The notes under the pieces are model-generated. The model searched no databases and was not told the DNA's origin. It worked only from the letters and a program-made list of their open reading frames with translations. Of a stretch of 7,944 bases of DNA, positions 1 through 5,850 are shown in pieces. The position numbers and the translations under genes were made by a program. The stretch lies in contig JAJTCI010000186.1 of assembly GCA_021323155.1 (NCBI GenBank), forward strand, positions 1-7,944. Direction: 5' to 3'. This DNA comes from Chitinophagaceae bacterium. Lineage in GTDB: Bacteria > Bacteroidota > Bacteroidia > Chitinophagales > Chitinophagaceae. Each line of letters starts with the position of its first letter. The first letter of the stretch is position 1.

Positions 1-1458
1 GGAACGCCAGCGAAAGGCAAAGGGCCGGGCAGTGATATTTTTTCCGATACAAAATCCGACTGGTACTTCGGCAACTCCAACCTGAAATCTAAAGGCTTTA
101 CCGAGTTCAAAAGCGAGTGGGGTAACCGGCCAAATGTTGATAACTGGAGAAGGCAGCAAGCCATTGATAAATCGGGTGGGCTGAAGCCGGGAAATAAAGG
201 CAACGTTGTCACGCCAGGTTCGAATGCTTCGGACAGCACGGAAGTGACCTATGAGTCGCTCCTGGCGAAGCTGCCATTAACCGTGGAGCTTATTGCAGCC
301 TCTAACACGATCATCCGGGACGCTTTATTCGAAAACGGGAAGACCTTCCAGGATCGACTGGAAGATTACTTATCAGCAATTGACGCCTACGAAGAATTAC
401 TGCGCCGCTTCCCGGGGTCGGCAAAGGAAGAAGAGGCACTGTTCAACCTCGTGTACCTCTATGGCAAAACGAACAACCCGGCAAAGATGGAATCAGCAAA
501 ACAACGCCTGTTGAGCGCATTCCCAAATGGTAAGTATGCACAGTTGCTGAAACAACAACCACTTAGCGTTACCGCTCCCGGCTCCACCGGGAATAACGAT
601 GCGGCTACTAAAAAATATGAAGCGATTTACAACCTTTTCATTGAAGGAAAGTTCGAGCAGGCAAAACAGGAGAAGGAAAAAGCCGACCAACTTTACGGCA
701 GTTCCTACTGGACGCCGCAATTATTGTTCATAGAATCGATCTATTACATTAAGCAGCGGCAGGACAGCATCGCGATCAACCGCCTGACTGCAATCCGAAC
801 GGGTTTTGCAGCCACACCGCTGGCGGAAAAAGCGACGAACATGATCGACGTGTTGAGTCGCCGTCGCCAGATTGAAGAATATCTCACTAACCTGCAAGTG
901 GAAAGGAAAGAAGATGACGTGGTCAACCGGGTTGGGATCGACCAGCAAAACACAGTAACAAGGCCGGTACCAGTGGATACATTGAGAGGAAACAAGCCGG
1001 TAGTATTGGACCCTGTTAAGCCGCGGGTTGATACTTTTGCTACAAAACCGCCAGTAGTACTTGCAGAGGACAAAGGTTTCAGGTTTATTCCAACAGATGG
1101 TCACTATGCATTGCTGATACTGGACAACGTTGACCCGGTATATGTTACCGAAGCAAAGAACGCGCTCGCACGTTTTAATTCAGAACAATTTTACAGGCAA
1201 CGGATCGATCTTACGAACCATTCATTGACAGCCCGGTATACCCTGGTGTTGGTCGGTCCGTTCAAAGACGCAGCAACAGCAGTTGGTTATGTGGACAAGG
1301 CAAAACCGGCAGCAGCTTCAAGGATACTACCCTGGCTGAGCGAAGCAAAGTATAGCTTCCTAATCATCAGCAATACCAACCTTGACCTGCTGAAGCAGAA
1401 TAAGGAACTGGAAGCCTACAAAAAACTGATGACCGAAACATTGCCGGGTAAATTTTAA
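1..1458 (+). CDS. sprE: Type IX secretion system lipoprotein SprE/PorW, TPR-containing (5' truncated)
   Basis: The reading frame is open from the first base to TAA at 1456-1458, so 485 C-terminal residues are visible and the start lies outside the window. A GTG at 244 could be mistaken for a start, but clear coding sequence precedes it. Residues about 20-51 carry the WYF...FTEFKSEWGNR...DNWRR pattern I associate with SprE (Flavobacterium) and PorW (Porphyromonas). Residues about 117-180 look like tetratricopeptide repeats (AIDAYEELLRRFPGS, then KAxxYLY-like helices). A Pro/Val-rich linker spans about 313-357. The last 120 residues form the family's C-terminal domain (ALLILDNVDPVYVTEAKNAL ... 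PWL ... YSFLIIS), ending LPGKF. The family is a periplasmic/outer-membrane lipoprotein needed for T9SS secretion, and in gliding species for motility. The signal peptide and lipobox cannot be seen here. It may be co-transcribed with the PBP gene 68 bases downstream. Family assignment is from remembered motif patterns. Confidence 0.85.
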   Translation, partial: GTPAKGKGPGSDIFSDTKSDWYFGNSNLKSKGFTEFKSEWGNRPNVDNWRRQQAIDKSGGLKPGNKGNVVTPGSNASDSTEVTYESLLAKLPLTVELIAASNTIIRDALFENGKTFQDRLEDYLSAIDAYEELLRRFPGSAKEEEALFNLVYLYGKTNNPAKMESAKQRLLSAFPNGKYAQLLKQQPLSVTAPGSTGNNDAATKKYEAIYNLFIEGKFEQAKQEKEKADQLYGSSYWTPQLLFIESIYYIKQRQDSIAINRLTAIRTGFAATPLAEKATNMIDVLSRRRQIEEYLTNLQVERKEDDVVNRVGIDQQNTVTRPVPVDTLRGNKPVVLDPVKPRVDTFATKPPVVLAEDKGFRFIPTDGHYALLILDNVDPVYVTEAKNALARFNSEQFYRQRIDLTNHSLTARYTLVLVGPFKDAATAVGYVDKAKPAAASRILPWLSEAKYSFLIISNTNLDLLKQNKELEAYKKLMTETLPGKF

Positions 1459-1526
1459 AGCACGATTATTGCTCTATTTTCGCCGACTATGTATCCAAAT
1501 TTGATTCATCACAAACCCCATGTGTC

Positions 1527-4016
1527 ATGAACCGTAACGGTGAGACCCGGAAAACACCCCAACCAAAGAAATCGTCCTTAAGTAAGCCGGTCAGGATCCT
1601 CTGGACCAGCTTTTTTATTGGGCTGAGTGCATTCATCCTGCTATTGATGGCGGCAAATTTCGGCCTCCTGGGCGAGATGCCATCCATCGATGAGATACAG
1701 AATCCTTCCGCTTCCCTCTCAAGCCAGGTGTATGCCGAGGAAGGTACACTTATGGGAAAGTTTTACAGGCAGGACCGCGTGAATGTTCAATACAAGGACA
1801 TCAGTCCGCACGTGATCCATGCATTGATAGCTACCGAAGATGAGCGTTATTATTCGCACAGCGGGATCGACGGTGAATCAGTCGCACGGGCTGTTTTTTT
1901 CCTGGGGAAAAAAGGAGGCGGCTCTACGATAACGATGCAGACGGCCAAGAACCTGTTCTCTGAGAGTTGGGAGAACGCGAATTTCATCAAGCGCGGTATT
2001 CAAAAGATAAAAGAAGCGATCATCGCGGTGAAGCTGGAAAGGAACTTTACAAAAGAGGAGATCCTGACGCTTTACCTCAACACCGTGGCTTTTGGAGATA
2101 ATGTGTTCGGCATAAGAAACGCTTCCAAAACCTTTTACCAGAAAGAGCCCGACCGGCTCGATATCGATGAAGCCGCTGTGCTTATCGGTATGCTCAAGGG
2201 GGCCACGCGGTTTAATCCACGCCGAAACATCAAGTTATCTTTCGACCGACGCAACACGGTGATCGACCAGATGGTGCGGAACAAGTTTCTAAAAGAGGAC
2301 AGAGCCGCGCAGATCAAGCAAAAACCGATCGACATGAGTCGATATAAAAAACTGGACGAGAACGCAGGCCTCGGCCCTTACTTCCGGATGGTGCTGGGAG
2401 AATTCATGAAGGATTGGTGTAAAACCCATACCGACGCGAATGGTGATAAATACGACCTCTATGGTGATGGATTGAAAATATATACCACGATTAACCCAAG
2501 GATGCAGCTCTACGCGGAAGAGGCAGTGGCGAAGCACATCAATTACATGCAGAAGATCCTCAACTCGCAGAGTAACATCAGGAACGGTAGCGTTTGGAAG
2601 GGCGATAAACAGCAGGCAGTGCTGCGGAATGCAATGGAAGCTACCGACCGCTGGAGAACCCTGGAAGCGGAGGGGGTAAAAGAAGATGAGATCGTGAAGT
2701 CCTTTAACCAGAAAGTACCAATGAAGGTATTTAGCTGGAACACGGCGCGAGAGAAAGATACTGTGATGACCCCATTGGATTCCATCAAATACCATCGTCA
2801 AATGTTGCAGGCCGGCTTTACGGTGATGGACCCGCTGAGCGGAGAAATTAAAGCCTGGGTGGGTGGTATCGACTTCAAAACATTTAAGTACGACCACGTA
2901 AATATCAATACAAAACGGCAGGTAGGCTCTACTATAAAGCCACTACTCTACTCTCTTGCAATAGAAGAAGCCGGTTTCACACCGGAAACACCCGTGGTTG
3001 ACCAACAGCAGAGCTTTGGCCAGTTCGGGGTAGTGCCGGCAACCACCGCTTCGTGTACCGGCGGAACCATGCCGATGGCAAGGGCGCTCGCATTTTCACG
3101 TAACTGCGCCTCTGCTTATATCATCAAACAACTTGACCAGGGGGGGGGCCGCGGTGACGAAGGCGCGAAGCGTTTTGTGGAGTTCCTGAAGCGAGCTGAC
3201 CTCACCACCAAGATACCCGCCTACCCTTCTATCGCCCTTGGCGCCTGCGAAATATCGCTTTATGAAATGATGCAGGCCTACAGCATGCTGCCTGGGCGTG
3301 GTTTTAATGTAAAACCGATGTTCATAACGCGGATCGAAGACAAGAATGGGAACGTACTGGAGCAGTTCATGCCGCAACGTAAAGAGATCATCAGTGATGT
3401 GGCCGCCTACCAGGTGATCAAGATGATGCAGGGTGTAACACAGTTCGGTACCGGCAGAAGGATCTGGAGTTATGGTGTGAAAGGTGAAGTAGCCGGTAAG
3501 ACAGGTACAACCAACGATAATAGTGATGCCTGGTTCATGGGTTATACGCCGCAACTGCTGGCCGGCGCCTGGGTCGGTTGTGATGACAGGTTCATCCGTT
3601 TCAACTCTACTGATATCGGCCAGGGCGCTTCTGCGGCACTGCCGATCTGGGGTTATTTCTATGCAAAAGCATCCGCTGATCCAAATTGCGGTATCGACAC
3701 CAAGGTTACGTTTGTGAAACCTGAGAACATGCCCGAGATAACCATGGATTGGGCAAACGATAACCTGCCCGACCTGGGTGCCGAGGGAGAAGATGGAGGC
3801 AATGGAGATGAAGGTGACTATGAGATACCCGCCGGGCTGCAACCCGAGGACATCGGGCCGGAATCACAATTACCCTCCAGGGATGATCCCAAGAAAGAAG
3901 ATAAAAAACCGAAGAAAGACACGACTGATAAACGAAACCCCGGTATTTTACCCGGCAATAACACCGATCCGAAGAACCCGAAGGTGGTAATGCCCAGGAG
4001 AAATGGGGGCAAGTAA
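1527..4016 (+). CDS. mrcA: Class A penicillin-binding protein (PBP1A type), bifunctional peptidoglycan glycosyltransferase/transpeptidase
   Basis: This 829-residue inner-membrane enzyme polymerises lipid II into glycan strands and cross-links the stem peptides in the periplasm. A basic cytoplasmic N-terminus is followed by one membrane segment (about residues 23-48). The GT51 domain follows: TEDERYYSHSG with putative catalytic Glu104, GGSTITMQTAKNLF at 131-144, and KIKEAIIAVKLE...EEILTLYLN at 160-185. The transpeptidase domain has all three motifs: SxxK at 468-471 (STIK, nucleophile Ser468), SxN at 524-526 (SRN) and KTG at 658-660. The C-terminal tail is split by charge: acidic and Gly-rich at about 749-776, Lys-rich at 788-803, then basic. 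ATG at 1527 is the first in-frame start. It has no Shine-Dalgarno sequence, as is usual in Bacteroidota. No in-frame stop separates it from sprE, but no earlier ATG exists in frame either. The GT motif is QQ-to-MQ altered, and a 9-G run lies at 3140-3148. The gene symbol names the family; pbp1A would be equivalent. Confidence 0.96.
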   Translation: MNRNGETRKTPQPKKSSLSKPVRILWTSFFIGLSAFILLLMAANFGLLGEMPSIDEIQNPSASLSSQVYAEEGTLMGKFYRQDRVNVQYKDISPHVIHALIATEDERYYSHSGIDGESVARAVFFLGKKGGGSTITMQTAKNLFSESWENANFIKRGIQKIKEAIIAVKLERNFTKEEILTLYLNTVAFGDNVFGIRNASKTFYQKEPDRLDIDEAAVLIGMLKGATRFNPRRNIKLSFDRRNTVIDQMVRNKFLKEDRAAQIKQKPIDMSRYKKLDENAGLGPYFRMVLGEFMKDWCKTHTDANGDKYDLYGDGLKIYTTINPRMQLYAEEAVAKHINYMQKILNSQSNIRNGSVWKGDKQQAVLRNAMEATDRWRTLEAEGVKEDEIVKSFNQKVPMKVFSWNTAREKDTVMTPLDSIKYHRQMLQAGFTVMDPLSGEIKAWVGGIDFKTFKYDHVNINTKRQVGSTIKPLLYSLAIEEAGFTPETPVVDQQQSFGQFGVVPATTASCTGGTMPMARALAFSRNCASAYIIKQLDQGGGRGDEGAKRFVEFLKRADLTTKIPAYPSIALGACEISLYEMMQAYSMLPGRGFNVKPMFITRIEDKNGNVLEQFMPQRKEIISDVAAYQVIKMMQGVTQFGTGRRIWSYGVKGEVAGKTGTTNDNSDAWFMGYTPQLLAGAWVGCDDRFIRFNSTDIGQGASAALPIWGYFYAKASADPNCGIDTKVTFVKPENMPEITMDWANDNLPDLGAEGEDGGNGDEGDYEIPAGLQPEDIGPESQLPSRDDPKKEDKKPKKDTTDKRNPGILPGNNTDPKNPKVVMPRRNGGK
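3140..3148 (+). repeat. Nine-base poly-G tract inside the PBP1A transpeptidase domain
   Basis: Nine consecutive G residues encode Gln538 (last base) to Gly541 of the penicillin-binding protein and are followed directly by CCGCGG. The frame is intact at this length. A gain or loss of one base would shift the frame between the SxN motif (524-526) and the KTG motif (658-660), giving a protein without a complete transpeptidase site. Confidence 0.95.
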
Positions 4017-4037
4017 AATATCAAGATGCATTAATTG

Positions 4038-4064
4038 AAGTCCCGCCCCTGGCGGGATTTTTTT
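4038..4064 (+). terminator. Rho-independent terminator after the PBP1A gene
   Basis: TCCCGCC (4041-4047) pairs with GGCGGGA (4051-4057) around the 3-base loop CCT. AAG at 4038-4040 can extend the stem against TTT through two A-T pairs and one G-T pair. Seven T residues follow (4058-4064). The element begins 22 bases after the PBP stop codon and lies before the end of the convergent gene at 4077. Read from the minus strand the hairpin is present but followed by CTTCAATTAAT, with no good U-run, so it should act mainly on plus-strand transcripts. Confidence 0.92.
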
Positions 4065-4076
4065 ATTGATCACAGC

Positions 4077-4667
4077 CTAGATCCTGAGGGGCGCTGCAAA
4101 TCCGAATGAATAAACAAAATGATCTGCCACGTTGTGTGTTACCGCCATCTTATAAATCGCCTGCGTGAACAGGAATGCGTCTTGTTTGCCAAGATTGATC
4201 TGGAGACCGATTCCAACTGGAATGCATGCACCAAAATCACTGCCCCTGAACATGGATGCGCCGACCCCTACTGAAGCAAAAGGGACTACGATGTACCGGT
4301 CCGTTAATAATTTCAGGTTGACCGCTGCATCTACTTCAACAAGGAGGCCATCACTATTCGAAATAGGTTTGTTAGGGAAAGGGTATTTGATAAAGCTGCC
4401 AGCAAGGCTACCCGCAAAATCCATGTGTTTCGTCAGTCCTTCCATATACTGGATACTAAGGCCATAGGCCATCTCACTGAACCGGGCCCAGTCGTTGTTG
4501 CGAAGAACATCCCGGAGAGAACTCTGCTGGATCCTTAACGCCGTGGTGAAATCGTTGAGCATGAAATTCAGCCCGAGCACAGGTGGCTTCTTTTGAGCCG
4601 TATCCTGTCCATAAGAGAGGGAAAGCATACCAGTAACCATCAGCACTGATAGTGCGAGTTTTCTCAT
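4077..4667 (-). CDS. Small secreted outer-membrane beta-barrel-like protein of unknown function
   Basis: The product has 196 residues. Residues 1-20 form a typical Sec signal peptide (MRKLA, hydrophobic core, SLSYG before Gln-Asp), so the protein is exported. The rest alternates short amphipathic, aromatic- and Gly-rich stretches: YGLSIQYMEGL, FAGSLAGSFI, LLVEVDAAVNLKLL, YIVVPFASVGVGASMF, IPVGIGLQINL, FLFTQAIYKMAV and HFVYSFGFAAPLRI. This fits an eight-strand-type outer-membrane barrel. It resembles the N-terminal barrel that Bacteroidota OmpA-like proteins carry ahead of Asp-rich calcium-binding repeats and a peptidoglycan-binding OmpA domain. Here the frame ends at TAG right after the barrel, and no remnant of such domains follows before the terminator. 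Its own promoter lies just upstream, so it is probably transcribed alone or with read-through from the rlpA-like gene 74 bases upstream. The specific function is unknown. Confidence 0.8.
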   Translation of the reverse strand: MRKLALSVLMVTGMLSLSYGQDTAQKKPPVLGLNFMLNDFTTALRIQQSSLRDVLRNNDWARFSEMAYGLSIQYMEGLTKHMDFAGSLAGSFIKYPFPNKPISNSDGLLVEVDAAVNLKLLTDRYIVVPFASVGVGASMFRGSDFGACIPVGIGLQINLGKQDAFLFTQAIYKMAVTHNVADHFVYSFGFAAPLRI

Positions 4668-4686
4668 ACAGCTTGGTTTGATCTGA

Positions 4687-4716
4687 CAAATTTAACAGGC
4701 TGGTCCGATTACCAAA
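4687..4716 (-). promoter_or_regulatory. Bacteroidota-type sigma promoter for the small beta-barrel gene
   Basis: On the minus strand, TTTG (4716-4713) is followed after 18 bases by TAAATTTG (4694-4687). This is an exact match to the Bacteroidota -33/-7 consensus TTTG-N(about 17-23)-TAnnTTTG. The predicted transcription start would lie near 4680, leaving roughly a dozen untranslated bases before the ATG at 4667. The position suits the downstream gene well. Assignment is from the consensus only. Confidence 0.72.
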
Positions 4717-4741
4717 ATAATTCACCAACTAGTTTTCACCA

Positions 4742-5146
4742 TTATTTCTTGGTGCCTTTCGGTACTTTAATGAGCCTGACCTTTGTTAAACCACCTTTCA
4801 TGAAGCCCAGGATTTTTGCGGCGGAACGACTGAGATCTATCACGCGGCCCTTTGCTGCCATGCGTGGGTGCATGCGGTCGTTAATGCGGACCACAACGGA
4901 TCGCCCGTTTTTGAGATTTGTGACCCTGACCCAGGTATTGAGTTTATAAAAATTACTGGCGGCGGTCATTTTCGTATGCGTGTATATTTCCCCCGTAGAT
5001 GTAAGCGTGCTATCGAGGCTCTGGCTATAGAAGCTCGCGATACCGAATAGCGTATCCTGGTCCTGCTTCAGCGGTACGTTACCTGGTTGGGCGAACCCTG
5101 TCAATCCGGCCAGGCTAAAAACGAAAAGGATGATGATCTGTTTCAT
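4742..5146 (-). CDS. rlpA: Secreted RlpA-like double-psi beta-barrel protein
   Basis: The product has 134 residues from ATG at 5146. An in-frame ATG at 5191 would put 15 polar residues ahead of a perfect signal peptide and run head-on into the divergent gene, so the downstream start is chosen. Residues 1-20 (MKQIIILFVF, then GLTGFAQ) form a signal peptide. There is no lipobox Cys, so the protein should be soluble in the periplasm or exported. Residues 34-128 form one RlpA-type double-psi barrel: FGIASFYS, TGEIY (Glu53), TAAS (Ser64), NTWVRVTNLKNGRSVVVRIN, DRMHPRM (Asp90) and GRVIDLSRSAAKILGF. In Pseudomonas RlpA this fold is a lytic transglycosylase acting on denuded peptidoglycan at the septum. 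Glu53 and Asp90 have the same spacing (37) as its acidic pair, but the His between them is Ser here. The C-terminal SPOR domain of long RlpA proteins is absent. Enzymatic activity is therefore open. Confidence 0.88.
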   Translation of the reverse strand: MKQIIILFVFSLAGLTGFAQPGNVPLKQDQDTLFGIASFYSQSLDSTLTSTGEIYTHTKMTAASNFYKLNTWVRVTNLKNGRSVVVRINDRMHPRMAAKGRVIDLSRSAAKILGFMKGGLTKVRLIKVPKGTKK

Positions 5147-5183
5147 ACAAATGATTTTGTAATTTGAGCACCAACCCATCCCA
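5147..5183. promoter_or_regulatory. Short divergent intergenic region between the rlpA-like and dipeptidase genes
   Basis: Only 37 bases separate the two divergent start codons, so at least one promoter must overlap the coding part of the other gene. On the plus strand TAATTTG (5160-5166) is one base short of TAnnTTTG and sits 17 bases before the dipeptidase ATG, but no convincing -33 element accompanies it. On the minus strand TATATTTC (5208-5201), inside the dipeptidase gene, matches seven of eight consensus positions and could serve the rlpA-like gene. No Shine-Dalgarno is seen on either side. Both promoter guesses are weak. Confidence 0.3.
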
Positions 5184-5843
5184 ATGATCATGTCTTACCT
5201 GAAATATAAAAAGCCGGTTCCCCGGGTATTAACCGCAGATTCGTCAAAACATATATCTGATAACCAATTAGATACGGGCAAATCCATGGTATCCTTAACA
5301 AAGTATTTGCAGCCCCTGATATGCGACTGGAAGTACGCCACAAAGGACAATTTCACGGGGCAGGTCCTCTACACCAACCCGGAAGCTTTCCTCCGGTTGC
5401 CGGCCGCCAAGGCCCTCCGCGCCGTACAGGAGGAGCTGAAACTACAAAACCTGTCCCTGAAGATCTTTGACGCGTACCGGCCCTACAGCGTCACTAAAAT
5501 GATGTGGGAGATCGTCCAGGACGAACGTTATACCGCCAACCCCGCCAAGGGCAGTGGTCATAATCGTGGCGCCGCAGTAGATGTAAGTATTGTGAATCTT
5601 ACTACCAGGGTAGAACTCCCCATGCCCACACCCTATGACGACTTTTCCGAAAAAGCCCACCACGATTATATGAAGCTGGATTCTGCGCAGCTGCACAACC
5701 GGAAATTGCTGCGTAACGTCATGGAAAAGCATGGATTTGTAGCACTGGAAACGGAATGGTGGCATTATTACCTGCGGAATCCAGAACAATTCGAACTCCT
5801 GGACCTGGATTTTGATGAGATGAGAAAGCTCACCTCCAAGTGA
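5184..5843 (+). CDS. ddpX: D-alanyl-D-alanine dipeptidase, VanX/DdpX family (peptidase M15D)
   Basis: This 219-residue zinc peptidase is predicted to hydrolyse the free dipeptide D-Ala-D-Ala. The family serves either to use D-Ala-D-Ala from peptidoglycan turnover (DdpX) or, in vancomycin-resistance clusters, to remove normal precursor (VanX). No vanH/vanA-type genes are present here, so a turnover role is more likely. Visible features are FDAYRPYSV (Arg99, matching the VanX active-site Arg), SGHNRGAAVDVS with zinc ligands His126 and Asp133, and ETEWWHYYL with catalytic Glu191 and zinc ligand His194. YATKDNFTGQVLY at 51-63 is the typical N-terminal substrate-domain start. About 34 residues precede the conserved part; they are polar and contain no signal peptide. 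An in-frame stop (TAA, 5160-5162) rules out an upstream extension, so the enzyme looks cytoplasmic. Met35 is an alternative start. Its 3' end abuts aroC on the other strand. Confidence 0.92.
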   Translation: MIMSYLKYKKPVPRVLTADSSKHISDNQLDTGKSMVSLTKYLQPLICDWKYATKDNFTGQVLYTNPEAFLRLPAAKALRAVQEELKLQNLSLKIFDAYRPYSVTKMMWEIVQDERYTANPAKGSGHNRGAAVDVSIVNLTTRVELPMPTPYDDFSEKAHHDYMKLDSAQLHNRKLLRNVMEKHGFVALETEWWHYYLRNPEQFELLDLDFDEMRKLTSK

Positions 5844-5850
5844 TCACTTG
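5837..5850. repeat. 14-bp perfect palindrome spanning two convergent stop codons
   Basis: CAAGTGATCACTTG is its own reverse complement, centred between 5843 and 5844. The left half carries the TGA of the dipeptidase gene and the right half, on the other strand, carries the TGA of aroC. Both proteins end in Lys-stop (AAG TGA), which creates the symmetry. No T-run follows on either side, so it is not a standard intrinsic terminator. Confidence 0.9.

Noticed and set aside
721..1104. Minus-strand open frames opposite sprE
   Set aside because: They overlap well-supported coding sequence and give unstructured Cys/Arg-rich translations.
1459..1526. A possible promoter for the PBP1A gene (TTG at 1469-1471 and TATGTATC at 1488-1495)
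   Set aside because: The match to TAnnTTTG is poor and the spacing (16) is short. The gene may simply be read through from sprE.
2289..2897. A 202-codon minus-strand open frame within the PBP1A gene
   Set aside because: It is a shadow of the coding strand. No start context, promoter or domain supports it.
3096..3842. A 248-codon open frame on the minus strand across the PBP1A gene
   Set aside because: It lies fully antisense to a gene with all catalytic motifs, its translation has no recognisable domain, and it is rich in His/Cys/Thr as expected from a mirrored frame.
4668..4741. GGTGAA...AACTAGTT...GGTGAA repeats after the rlpA-like gene as a terminator
   Set aside because: There is only a short AT-rich palindrome (AACTAGTT) without a GC stem or T-run, which is not enough for an intrinsic terminator.
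5147..5191. A 15-residue upstream extension of the rlpA-like protein starting at 5191
   Set aside because: It would precede a complete signal peptide with a polar, Cys-containing stretch and overlap the divergent dipeptidase start. ATG at 5146 is the sensible start.
5184..5843. A vancomycin-resistance cluster based on the VanX-like enzyme
   Set aside because: No VanH, VanA/B ligase or VanRS regulator genes lie nearby. The neighbours are housekeeping genes.
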